Shown here in pieces: positions 1-8,140 of a stretch of 27,647 nucleotides of DNA (the first letter of the stretch is position 1; each line of letters begins with the position of its first letter). This DNA is from Actinomycetes bacterium. Lineage in GTDB: Bacteria > Actinomycetota > Acidimicrobiia > Acidimicrobiales > CADCSY01. The DNA is taken from contig JAODBP010000347.1 of the NCBI GenBank assembly GCA_025464025.1, positions 1 to 27,647 on the forward strand, given 5' to 3'. Below the pieces are notes generated by a model. The model made no database searches, was not told the DNA's origin, and was given only the letters and a program-made list of their open reading frames with translations. The translations under genes and the position numbers were made by a program.

Positions 1-2252
1 GCCGCCTCACCGGCTCCTCGGTCCGCCGGGTCGAGGACCCGAGGATCCTCACCGGCCGGGGGCGCTACGTCGACGACATCGAGCTCCCCGGGATGCTCCA
101 CGCCGCCTTCGTGCGCAGCCCGTGGCCTCACGCCACCCTGACCCGGGTCGACGTCTCGGCTGCCCTGGCGGTCGACGGCGTGGTGGCCGCCTTCACCGCA
201 GCCGACGTCGAGGGCATAGTCATGCAGGGCGGCGCGCCCGACGGCCTCCTGAACGCCGCGTACCTCCCTCTGGCCTCCGACCGCGTCCGCTTCGTCGGTG
301 ACCCGGTGGCGATCGTGCTGGCGACGTCCAGGGCGGCCGCCGAGGACGGGTGCGACGCCGTCGAGCTCGACGCCGACCCGCACGAACCGATCGCCACCAT
401 CGACCACGCCCTCGACCCGTCGCGGCCGGCGATCTTCCAGGAGGCCGGCACCAACGTCCTCCTCGACAAGGAGGTCGCGTACGGGGACGTCGACGCCGCC
501 TTCGCCCGGGCCGACCGCGTCGTCACCGCCACGTTCACCCAGCAGCGCCAGACCCACCTGCCCATGGAGGGGCGGGCGCTCATCTGCGACTTCCAGCCGG
601 CCCGCCAGGAGCTGACCGTCCACGCCGCCCACCAGAACCCGCAGACGCTGCGCATGGCACTGGCCGGGCTGCTCGGGCTCCCGGCCCACGCCGTGCACGT
701 CCTGTGCGACGACATCGGCGGCTCGTTCGGGCAGAAGGCCTACGTCTCCCGGGAGGAGGTGGCCGTTGCCGCGGCATCCAAGGCCGTGGGTCGGCCGGTG
801 AAGTGGATCGAGGATCGGGTCGAGAACCTGCTGGCCGCCGGCCAGGCCCGCGACGAGCGCATCGAGGTCACCGCCGCGGTGTCGAGCGAGGGCGACCTGC
901 TCGGGCTGCGGGCCCACATGACGCTCGACCAGGGCGCGTACCAGCTCACCACCCTGCCGCCGTCGATCTTCCCGACGATCGTGCGGGTGCTCCTGCCCGG
1001 CGCCTACCGGCTGCGGGACTACTCGTTCCGCACCACGGTCGTGGCGTCGAACAAGGCGACCTACATGGCGTTCCGCGGGCCGTGGGCGGCGGAGACGTTC
1101 GTGCGGGAGCGGCTGCTCGACCTGATCGCCGGGGAGCTCGGGCTCGACCGGGTCGAGGTCCGTCGCCGCAACCTGCGCACGCCCGACGAGCTGGCCGAGG
1201 GCACGCCCGGCGGCCTCAGCCTCCACGCCGTCACGGCGCGCGAGACGCTGGAGCGGGCCGTCGAGCGCTGGGGCCCCATCGGGCCGGGGACGGGCATCGC
1301 CCAGGTGCTGGAGCCGGCGCCCGGCCCGCCCGAGTACGCCGTTGCCCTCGGCGCCGGCGCGTCGCCGCGGACGGCGCAGCGGGCCACGTGCCGGATGGAG
1401 CCCGACGGCACGCTGACCGTGATGACCAGCCAGTCGCCCCACGGCCAGAGCCACCAGACCACGCTGGCCCAGCTCGCCGCCGACACCCTGTCGGTGCCGA
1501 TCGAGCGGGTGCGCATCGTGCACGGCGACACCCGGCTCACCCCGTTCAACGGCGTCGGCACCGGTGGCTCGCGCGCCGCCACGCTGGCCAGCGGCGCCGT
1601 CATCGGCGTGGTCGAGGTGCTGGGCGAGCGCATCAAGGACGTCGCGGCCGACCTGCTGGAGGCGAACCGCGACGACCTCGAGCTGGCCGACGGCCGGATC
1701 CAGGTGAAGGGCACGCCGACGGCCGGGGTCGACCTGGCCACGCTGGCCCGGGCCGCCTACTCGTCGGGCCAGTCCCTGGAGGCGGCGTACGACTTCGCGG
1801 TGCCCGAGGGCGGGTGGTCGCAGGCCACCCACCTGTGCCAGGTCGAGGTCGACGGCGACACCGGCCTGGTGCGCATCCTGCGCTACCTCGTGGTGGGCGA
1901 CTGCGGGGCGCTCATCAACCCGGCCGTGGTCGAGGGCCAGGTCCGGGGCGGCATCGCCCAGGGGATCGGCGGCGTGCTCCACGAGTGGGCCGCCTACGAC
2001 GCCGACGGCCAGCCCCAGGCCACCACGCTGCTCGACTACCTCGCGCCTGGCGCCCTCGACCTGCCGACGATCGACGTCGAGCACCTCGAGTCCCCGCCCC
2101 AGGGGCCACTCGACTTCCGGGGTGTCGGGGAGGGCGGCGCCATCGGCGCCCCCGCCGCCCTGGTGAGCGCCATCGCCGACGCCATCGGCGTGCCGATCAC
2201 CGAGCGCTACCTTCCCCCGGCCCGCATCCTCGAGCTGATGGGAACGATCTGA
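1..2252 (+). CDS. Xanthine dehydrogenase/CO dehydrogenase-family molybdopterin-binding large subunit (5' truncated)
   Basis: The reading frame is open from base 3, so the first few residues lie outside the window. The first visible residues (GSSVRRVEDPRILTGRGRY) are the usual N-terminal region of CoxL-like subunits, so only about 10-20 residues are missing. About 749 codons are present, close to family length. Visible motifs are GGSFGQK in the Mo-cofactor domain, the AFRGPWAAE active-site loop and the C-terminal GVGEGG, which carries the catalytic Glu of this family. These enzymes hydroxylate a carbon using water and pass electrons to FAD and 2Fe-2S subunits; those partner genes are probably just upstream. 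The loop lacks the AYxCSFR signature of true form I CO dehydrogenase, so the substrate is probably an organic compound. The acyl-CoA ligase gene begins one base after this stop, which suggests a shared catabolic operon. The internal ATG at 93 is too late to be the real start. Confidence 0.9.
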   Translation, partial: RLTGSSVRRVEDPRILTGRGRYVDDIELPGMLHAAFVRSPWPHATLTRVDVSAALAVDGVVAAFTAADVEGIVMQGGAPDGLLNAAYLPLASDRVRFVGDPVAIVLATSRAAAEDGCDAVELDADPHEPIATIDHALDPSRPAIFQEAGTNVLLDKEVAYGDVDAAFARADRVVTATFTQQRQTHLPMEGRALICDFQPARQELTVHAAHQNPQTLRMALAGLLGLPAHAVHVLCDDIGGSFGQKAYVSREEVAVAAASKAVGRPVKWIEDRVENLLAAGQARDERIEVTAAVSSEGDLLGLRAHMTLDQGAYQLTTLPPSIFPTIVRVLLPGAYRLRDYSFRTTVVASNKATYMAFRGPWAAETFVRERLLDLIAGELGLDRVEVRRRNLRTPDELAEGTPGGLSLHAVTARETLERAVERWGPIGPGTGIAQVLEPAPGPPEYAVALGAGASPRTAQRATCRMEPDGTLTVMTSQSPHGQSHQTTLAQLAADTLSVPIERVRIVHGDTRLTPFNGVGTGGSRAATLASGAVIGVVEVLGERIKDVAADLLEANRDDLELADGRIQVKGTPTAGVDLATLARAAYSSGQSLEAAYDFAVPEGGWSQATHLCQVEVDGDTGLVRILRYLVVGDCGALINPAVVEGQVRGGIAQGIGGVLHEWAAYDADGQPQATTLLDYLAPGALDLPTIDVEHLESPPQGPLDFRGVGEGGAIGAPAALVSAIADAIGVPITERYLPPARILELMGTI

Positions 2253-2253
2253 C

Positions 2254-3816
2254 GTGGCCGGTTTCGAACCCGAGGTGATCGAGCGCTTCCACCGGGAGGG
2301 GTGGTGGGGCGACCAGAGCTTCGCCCAGCGGGTGGCCCAGTGGGCCGGCACCAACCCCGACGGCGATGCGTTCGTCACCGCCGGCGAGCGGTTCACCTGG
2401 CGGGAGTACGACGAGGTGTCGTCGGCCTGGGCGTCGGCCTTGCTGGATCTCGGGCTCGAGCCCGGCTCGCGCGTCGCCGTGCAACTGCCCGACGGCCCGG
2501 CCGTGCACGCCGCCTTCGTGGCCGTCGAGAAGGCCGGCCTCGTGATCGTGGGCATCGGCCACCGGGCCGGGCAGCGCGAGATCGACCACCTGCTCGGGCT
2601 CACCGGCGCCCGCACCATGATCACCGGCGAGCCGCCCACCGCTGACCTCGACCACGTGGTGCTCGTCCCGTCGGCCCCCTCGGTGGGCGACGGCTCGCTC
2701 GTCGTCGACGGGGTGACCGTGCACCCGAGCCCCGGCCCGTGGCCCGGCCTCCACCCCGACGACCTGTGGCTCCTGAACTCGACCTCGGGCACCACCGGCC
2801 TGCCCAAGTGCGTGATGCACAACCAGAACCGGTGGGTCTACTTCCACCACCTGGCGGTGCAGTCGGGCGGGCTCAACGAGGCCGACCGCTTCCTCAGCGC
2901 CCTGCCCGCCCCGTTCGGGTTCGGCATCTGGACGGCCCACGCCACGCCGCTCGTGCTCGGGGCGCCGACCGTCGTGGTCGACCGGTTCAACGCCGGCGAC
3001 GTGCTCGACCTCATCGAGCGGGAGCAGGTGAGCGTGCTGGCCGCCGTCAGCACGCAGTTCATCATGCTGCTCAACGAGCAGGCCGAGCGGCCCCGCGACA
3101 CCTCGTCGCTGCGGGCGCTCTACACCGGTGGCGAGGCCGTGCCCTACGAGCGGGCCGCCGAGTTCGAGCGGGAGACCGGCGCCGCCGTGCTCCAGTTCTA
3201 CGGGTCGAACGAGACCGGGGCCCTCAGCTGCACGAGCTTCGAGTCGTCGCGCGACCGGCGGCTGCGCTCGGCGGGCGTGGTCATCCCCGAGATGGAGGTG
3301 CGCCTGCTCGATCCCGAGACGGGGGCCGACGTCGAGGGCCAGGGCCAGCCGGCGTGCCGGGGCCCCGCCATGTGCCTGGGCTACTGGGGCGACGAGGGCG
3401 CCAACGCCAAGCTCTACACCCCCGACGGCTGGATGCTGATGGGCGACATCGTCACCATCGACGGCGAGGGCGAGCTGAAGGTCGTCGGCCGCACGTCAGA
3501 CTTCATCATCCGGGGCGGCAAGAACATCAGCGCCCCGGCGGTCGAGGAGGAGGTCGGCACCCACCCGGCCGTGGCCATGGTCGCGGCCGTCGCCGTGCCC
3601 GACCCGGTGTTCGGCGAGCGGGTCGGCATCTACGTCGAGCTCAAGCCCGGCGCCTCGCTCACGCTGGAGGAGGTCGTCGACCACCTCAAGGCCCGGGGCG
3701 TGTCGAAGGAGTGGTTCCCCGAGCGCTTCGTCGTGGTCGACGCCCTCCCTCGCTCCTCCGGCGGCAAGGTGGCCAAGGGCGACCTCAAGGAAGACGCCAA
3801 GACCCGCTCCTGGTGA
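2254..3816 (+). CDS. Acyl-CoA synthetase (class I adenylate-forming, AMP-dependent ligase)
   Basis: The 520-residue protein carries the full ANL-superfamily motif set. It has the nucleotide-binding loop STSGTTGLPK (about residues 176-185), YGSNETGA before the hinge, GDIVTIDGEGELKVVGR with the adenylate-binding Asp, and the C-terminal domain ending in SSGGKVAK with the catalytic Lys near residue 505. The family activates a carboxylic acid with ATP to an acyl-adenylate and then transfers it to CoA. The GTG start lies one base after the stop of the molybdenum hydroxylase, so the two are probably co-translated. The sequence resembles cyclohexanecarboxylate/benzoate-type CoA ligases more than long-chain fatty acid ligases, but the substrate cannot be read from sequence. 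An oxidising hydroxylase followed by a CoA ligase suggests degradation of an aromatic or alicyclic acid; this is inference. Confidence 0.92.
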   Translation: MAGFEPEVIERFHREGWWGDQSFAQRVAQWAGTNPDGDAFVTAGERFTWREYDEVSSAWASALLDLGLEPGSRVAVQLPDGPAVHAAFVAVEKAGLVIVGIGHRAGQREIDHLLGLTGARTMITGEPPTADLDHVVLVPSAPSVGDGSLVVDGVTVHPSPGPWPGLHPDDLWLLNSTSGTTGLPKCVMHNQNRWVYFHHLAVQSGGLNEADRFLSALPAPFGFGIWTAHATPLVLGAPTVVVDRFNAGDVLDLIEREQVSVLAAVSTQFIMLLNEQAERPRDTSSLRALYTGGEAVPYERAAEFERETGAAVLQFYGSNETGALSCTSFESSRDRRLRSAGVVIPEMEVRLLDPETGADVEGQGQPACRGPAMCLGYWGDEGANAKLYTPDGWMLMGDIVTIDGEGELKVVGRTSDFIIRGGKNISAPAVEEEVGTHPAVAMVAAVAVPDPVFGERVGIYVELKPGASLTLEEVVDHLKARGVSKEWFPERFVVVDALPRSSGGKVAKGDLKEDAKTRSW

Positions 3817-3859
3817 ATGCTGACGCTCGACTGACGGTCGTCCGGTAGACACGCGCCCC

Positions 3860-4750
3860 GTGACCCGCCGCGGCCTGCTCCTGTTCGCCGCCATGTCGGC
3901 CATCTGGGGCGTGCCGTACCTGCTGATCAGCGTGGCGGTCGACCACCTCGCCGTCCCGGTCGTCGTGGCCGGGCGCACCGGCATCGCCGCCATCGTGCTG
4001 GTGCCGTTGGCCCACCACCGGGGCGTGCTCGTGCCGGCCATGCGGCGGTGGCGACCGGTGCTCGCCTTCACCGCGCTCGAGATGGCCGGGCCGTGGCTGC
4101 TGCTCACCGACGCCGAGAAGAAGCTGCCGTCGAGCCTGGCCGGGCTGCTGGTGGCGTGCGTGCCGATGGTCGCCGCCGTGGCCGCCTTCGGCCTGGGCGA
4201 GCGATCGGCCCTCAAGCCGTCCCGGCTCCTCGGCATCGCCGTGGGCATGGCCGGCGTGGCCTTCGTCGTCGGCGTGGGGCGGGAGGGCGGCGGCGGCGCG
4301 TGGAGCATCGTCGAGGTGCTGCTCGTGTGCGTCGGCTACGCCCTCGCCCCGTTCATCCTCGACCGCCGGCTGGGCGACGTGCCGAGCCTCGGCGTCGTCG
4401 CCCTCTCCCTCGGGATCGTGGCCGTGCTCTACCTGCCCTTCGCCGTGGCCCTGCGACCGGACGGGTGGCCGCCGGCCAGCTCGACGTGGGCGGTCATCGG
4501 CCTCGCCGTGCTGTGCACCGGCATCGCCTTCCTCGTGTTCTTCGCCCTCATCGCCGAGGTCGGGCCGCAACGGGCCACGCTCATCACGTTCGTGAACCCC
4601 GCGGTGGCCGTCGTGCTCGGCATCACCGTGCGGGACGAGCCGCTGGGCGCCGGGCTGGTCATCGGCTTCCCGCTCGTGCTGCTCGGATGCTGGCTCTCGG
4701 CCCGAGCGCCCCGCTCCGAGAAGGAAGCGATCGTCGCCGTTTCGGCATAG
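3860..4750 (+). CDS. DMT-superfamily transporter (EamA domains)
   Basis: This 296-residue, highly hydrophobic protein has about ten predicted membrane segments in two EamA-type halves. The start matches the family (AAMSAIWGVPYLLISVAVD), as do the repeat-end segments (GLLVACVPMVAAVAAFGLGE, then TFVNPAVAVVLGITVRDEPL). Members export or exchange metabolites such as amino acids, nucleosides or drugs; the substrate here is unknown. The GTG start at 3860 places Arg-Arg just before the first membrane helix and gives the usual length. No clear Shine-Dalgarno sequence is present. A TAGACA hexamer eight bases upstream is an imperfect match to the -10 elements at other leaderless starts in the window. 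The 43-base gap after the ligase allows a separate transcript. Confidence 0.88.
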   Translation: MTRRGLLLFAAMSAIWGVPYLLISVAVDHLAVPVVVAGRTGIAAIVLVPLAHHRGVLVPAMRRWRPVLAFTALEMAGPWLLLTDAEKKLPSSLAGLLVACVPMVAAVAAFGLGERSALKPSRLLGIAVGMAGVAFVVGVGREGGGGAWSIVEVLLVCVGYALAPFILDRRLGDVPSLGVVALSLGIVAVLYLPFAVALRPDGWPPASSTWAVIGLAVLCTGIAFLVFFALIAEVGPQRATLITFVNPAVAVVLGITVRDEPLGAGLVIGFPLVLLGCWLSARAPRSEKEAIVAVSA

Positions 4751-4783
4751 GACAAACCAGACGAAGCGGCGAATGGGGAGGAG

Positions 4784-7700
4784 GTGCGCCGCGTCCCGGT
4801 CGTGATGCTGGTGGCCGCCCTGGCGGCCGTCGGCCTGGTGTCCGTCCCCACGACCTGGAGCGCGGCATCGCCGCCGGTCGACCCGACCTACAGCGGCGGG
4901 GCACCGGTGACCTGGCCGTTCACCGCTGACGCCGAGGCGATCGCCGTGCTGCCCCGAAGCGACGGCCGGACCATCGTGGTGGGCAACGCGGTTGGCTCGA
5001 CCCCGGGCCGGGCCGAGGGCTTCCTCGCCTACGTGGATCGCGACGGCACCGTGCTGCGCAGCGTCCGGCCCGCCCTCGGTCTCCAGAGCCACTTCAACGC
5101 CGCCACCACCAGCATCGACGGCGTCATCCTCGTCGCCGGGTTTTCGTGGACGTGGGCGAACGGCGACGAGCGGACGCCCCTGCTGGTCACGTTCACCAAC
5201 GACCTCAGCGTGTACGAGGTCGGCGTCAACCACGGCATCGCCCGCGACCTCTCGCTCCACGGGGAGTGGACCACTGTTGGCGGCATGCCGGACCGGAGCT
5301 TCGTCGTGACGGCCGGGCGGGTCACGACCTCGAACGGGACCCCCTTCACCGTCCAGTACTGGGCCTTCACCGAGGCGTGGTGGCAGTGGGGCAACGAGGG
5401 CCGCTCGGGCTGGATCACCGACGCCCCGGTCGCCGTCGCCCTCGACGCCTCGGCTCGGGTGCTCCTCGCCACCGGCGAGGCCCCGGGCCGGGTGCTGCGA
5501 CTGACCAGCACCGCCGCGCCCGACCCGACCTTCGGCGGCGGTGACGGCGTAGCCGACCTCCCGGCCGCCCCTCGCGCCCTCACGCTCCTCCCCGACCAGC
5601 GCCTCCGGGTGCCGGTCGCCGGCACCGGCATGCGCGTCCTCGGGCTCACGGCCGACGGCACCCCGGACGTCGGGTTCGGCGCCGGCGGTTCGGCCTCGAC
5701 GTCGTCAGCGGCGAGCAGTCGGGCCGTCGTGCTCGACCCGTCTGGCGCCCTCTTCGCCGTCGGCGACGACGACAGCTCGGTCATCGTGGCCAAGTACCGC
5801 ACCGACGGGACGCTCGACAGCGCGTTCGGCGACGGTGGCACGGCGAGCGTGGCCCCCGGTGCCGTCCCCCTCGCGGCCGTCGCCGGCATGGTGGACCCGT
5901 ACGGCCTCGTCGTCGTCGGGCGATGGGCGAGGAGCCCAGGTGGCCGCACCGAGCCGCTCGCCCTGCGCCTCCGGCCCGGCTACCCGACCACCCCGCCGAA
6001 CATGACCGGCCCCGGCAGCATCGACCCGACGTACCCGGGCGGCACCTTCCAGCCGGCCGACGCCGGGACGACCTCGGTCGCACGTCTCCCTGACGGCGGC
6101 GTGGTGGCGGTTGGCGGGCGGTTCACCGGCGGCACGCCGAACGCCTACCACACCTGGGTGCGCACCTTCTCGACCGACGGGCACCTGGTCCGCGACGTGC
6201 TGCTCCACCTGGCGTGGAGCGAGGCGGCGTGGGACGTGGCGGTCGATGCCCACGGGCGCATCCTGCTCGCCGGCTTCGTGCCCGACCAGCAGGTGGAAGG
6301 CCGCCACCCGATGGTGGCCCGGCTCCTCCCCGACCTGACGCCCGACCCGTCGTTCGCCACCAACGGCGTCGACGTCCAGGTCGGCGGGGGCGGCTACTAC
6401 TGGCAGGTCGCCGCCGACGGCGACCGCCTCGTCGCCTCCGGCGGCGCATCGTCGAACGCCACCACCGGCTGGAACGTCAGTCGCTGGGACGCGTCGGGCC
6501 ACCTCGACCCGACCTTCGGCTCCGGCGGCCGGGCCCGCATGCCGAACAACGCCGTCCCCAACGGGATCGCCGTTGACTCCCAGCACCGGGTCGTGCTCGG
6601 CAACTACTACTCCGGGCCGGGCCAGGTCGTCCGCCTGACGCCGTCCGGTGCGGCCGACCCCACGTTCGGCGGAGGTGACGGCATCGCCGACCTCCCCGGG
6701 GTCAGCTTCACGCCCGACCTGGCCATCGACGGGCAGGGTCGCATCGTGGTCCTGTCCGACCGGGCGCATCGCCTGCTGGCCGACGGGTCGCTCGACCCCT
6801 CATGGGACGGTGACGGCACCGCTCCGCTCGTCCACCTGGCCCCGCAGCGGGTGTCGATCGCCCCCGACAACTCGCTCGTCGTGGCCGGGTACGGCGGCGA
6901 CTCCGCGCAGCAGCTCGCACTCCGGCGCCTCCGTTCCGACGGGTCGGCCGAGACGAGCTTCGGCGAGCAGGGTCTCGCCGATCCCTACCTCGACAAGTAC
7001 CTGTCCGAGGCCGACGACGCCGTCTGGACGCCCAACGGGATCGTGGTGGTCGGCCAGGGCATCAGCTGGCGCGACCAACCGGCGAACAAGTGGCACGACT
7101 TCGTGCTGCGCCTCCGTGACGTCGCGTCGCCGCAGCCCACCAAGGTCGAGGTGTCGTCGCTCACGCCTCGCACGGCGATGAACGGCTGGGGACCGTGGGA
7201 GCGGAACACCTCCAACGGCGAGGACCAGGCCGGTGACGGCCGCCCGATCACGATCGGCGGCACCACCTACGCCACCGGGCTCGGCGCCCATGCCGCCTCC
7301 GACCTCGTCTACGACCTGCCGTCGGGGTGCACCCGGTTCGACGCCCAGGTCGGCGTCGACGACGAGGTGGCCGACAAGGGCTCGGTGGTGTTCGAGGTGT
7401 GGGCCGACGGCACCCGACTGGTGCGCACCGGCACGCTGACCGGCACCATGGGTCCGACCGCGGTGACCGCCGACCTGACGGGGCGGGCCCAGCTCCGCCT
7501 CGTCGTGACCGACAGCGGCAACGGCAAGGGCTCCGACCACGCCGACTGGGCCCAGGCGCGGCTCACGTGCTCGACCACCCCGCCGTCGACCACGACGACG
7601 ACGAGCACGACCACGACGTCAACCACCTCCACGACGGTCCCGCCCACCACCACGACCACGTCGACCACGGTCCCGCCGACGGGCGGCGTGGTGCAGCTGT

Positions 7701-7816
7701 CGTCGCTCACGCCGACGGCGGCGACCAACGGCTGGGGGCCGTGGGAGCGCAACCTGTCCAACGGCGAGGATGCCGCCGGCGACGGGCACACCCTGGCCAT
7801 CGGCAGCACGACCTAA
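4784..7816 (+). CDS. Exported delta-60 repeat protein with NPCBM module(s), ended early by in-frame TAA
   Basis: The start has an Arg-Arg signal peptide and hydrophobic core (residues 1-28). The mature part is a beta-propeller-like protein built of delta-60 repeats, recognisable by DPTFGGGDG, DSAFGDGG, DPSFATNG and DPTFGSGG at roughly 60-residue spacing. It consists of two homologous halves that start at about residues 33 (DPTYSGG) and 414 (DPTYPGG). An NPCBM-type carbohydrate-binding module follows (about 788-929), then a Thr/Ser/Pro linker (930-971), then a second NPCBM module that stops at residue 1010. Codon 1011 is TAA where the first module has TAC (Tyr), and the frame continues as a perfect NPCBM tail to 8122. 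The gene therefore looks like a 1112-codon gene with a point nonsense change. GGGGAGGAG lies directly before the GTG start, with short spacing. The likely role is cell-surface or extracellular glycan binding; no catalytic domain was recognised. Confidence 0.85.
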   Translation: MRRVPVVMLVAALAAVGLVSVPTTWSAASPPVDPTYSGGAPVTWPFTADAEAIAVLPRSDGRTIVVGNAVGSTPGRAEGFLAYVDRDGTVLRSVRPALGLQSHFNAATTSIDGVILVAGFSWTWANGDERTPLLVTFTNDLSVYEVGVNHGIARDLSLHGEWTTVGGMPDRSFVVTAGRVTTSNGTPFTVQYWAFTEAWWQWGNEGRSGWITDAPVAVALDASARVLLATGEAPGRVLRLTSTAAPDPTFGGGDGVADLPAAPRALTLLPDQRLRVPVAGTGMRVLGLTADGTPDVGFGAGGSASTSSAASSRAVVLDPSGALFAVGDDDSSVIVAKYRTDGTLDSAFGDGGTASVAPGAVPLAAVAGMVDPYGLVVVGRWARSPGGRTEPLALRLRPGYPTTPPNMTGPGSIDPTYPGGTFQPADAGTTSVARLPDGGVVAVGGRFTGGTPNAYHTWVRTFSTDGHLVRDVLLHLAWSEAAWDVAVDAHGRILLAGFVPDQQVEGRHPMVARLLPDLTPDPSFATNGVDVQVGGGGYYWQVAADGDRLVASGGASSNATTGWNVSRWDASGHLDPTFGSGGRARMPNNAVPNGIAVDSQHRVVLGNYYSGPGQVVRLTPSGAADPTFGGGDGIADLPGVSFTPDLAIDGQGRIVVLSDRAHRLLADGSLDPSWDGDGTAPLVHLAPQRVSIAPDNSLVVAGYGGDSAQQLALRRLRSDGSAETSFGEQGLADPYLDKYLSEADDAVWTPNGIVVVGQGISWRDQPANKWHDFVLRLRDVASPQPTKVEVSSLTPRTAMNGWGPWERNTSNGEDQAGDGRPITIGGTTYATGLGAHAASDLVYDLPSGCTRFDAQVGVDDEVADKGSVVFEVWADGTRLVRTGTLTGTMGPTAVTADLTGRAQLRLVVTDSGNGKGSDHADWAQARLTCSTTPPSTTTTTSTTTTSTTSTTVPPTTTTTSTTVPPTGGVVQLSSLTPTAATNGWGPWERNLSNGEDAAGDGHTLAIGSTT

Positions 7817-8119
7817 GCCACCGGCCTCGGCGTGCACGCCGCCTCCAGCCTGACCTTCGACGTCCCGGCCGGCTGCACCCGGTTCGACTCGGTGATCGGC
7901 ATCGACGAGGAGGTCGGCAGCCGGGGCTCGGTGACCTTCGAGGTGTGGGCCGACGGCACTCGGCTGGTGTCGAGCGGCTCGATCAACGGCGCCCTCGGCC
8001 CCCGCACGATCACGGCCGATCTCGCCGGGAGGCACCAGCTCCGGCTCGTGGTGACCGATGGCGGGAACGGCACGGGCAGCGACCACGCCGACTGGGCCAA
8101 CGCTCGCCTCACCTGCTCC
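7145..8119 (+). repeat. Direct repeat encoding two NPCBM modules
   Basis: Two copies of about 420 bases (roughly 7145-7570 and 7691-8119) are clearly alike in DNA and protein. Shared landmarks are SSLTP, NGWGPWERN, SNGEDxAGDG, ATGLGxHAAS, VFEVWADGTRLV and GSDHADWAxARLTCS. They are separated by the Thr-rich linker. The second copy carries TAA at 7814-7816 in place of the TAC at 7268-7270 in the first. Confidence 0.9.
7571..7681 (+). repeat. ACG/ACC-rich low-complexity tract encoding a Thr/Ser/Pro linker
   Basis: An imperfect trinucleotide run of ACC, ACG, TCG and CCG codons encodes TTTTTSTTTTSTT-type sequence ending in VPPT. It separates the two NPCBM modules. Similar but shorter Thr-rich linkers follow the lipobox of the two lipoproteins at 17381 and 18514. 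The tract could slip or recombine because of its repetitiveness. Confidence 0.8.
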
Positions 8120-8122
8120 TGA
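7817..8122 (+). pseudogene. Detached C-terminal tail of the second NPCBM module
   Basis: This is the in-frame continuation of the delta-60/NPCBM gene after the TAA at 7814-7816. It encodes about 101 residues (ATGLGVHAASSLTF to ANARLTCS) ending in TGA, and aligns along its length with residues 829-930 of the same protein. The only in-frame start-like codon nearby is a GTG at 7832 with no ribosome-binding site, so independent translation is unlikely. It would be expressed only by readthrough, or if the TAA is a sequencing error. Confidence 0.8.
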
Positions 8123-8140
8123 CGGATCTAATGGGGCCTC

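Noticed and set aside
350..2278. Long Arg/Pro/Ala-rich frames overlapping real genes, here and at 3785-5260, 12206-14236 and 25729-27573
   Set aside because: They are shadow frames caused by very high GC at third codon positions; they have no domain pattern and the real genes cover the same DNA.
7571..7681. Trinucleotide-rich tract as a CRISPR or tandem-repeat locus
   Set aside because: It is an in-frame Thr/Ser/Pro linker with no spacers or fixed unit.
7814..7816. Stop codon in the NPCBM gene read as selenocysteine insertion
   Set aside because: The codon is TAA, not TGA, and the aligned residue in the sister module is Tyr, so the neighbouring Sec machinery cannot explain it.
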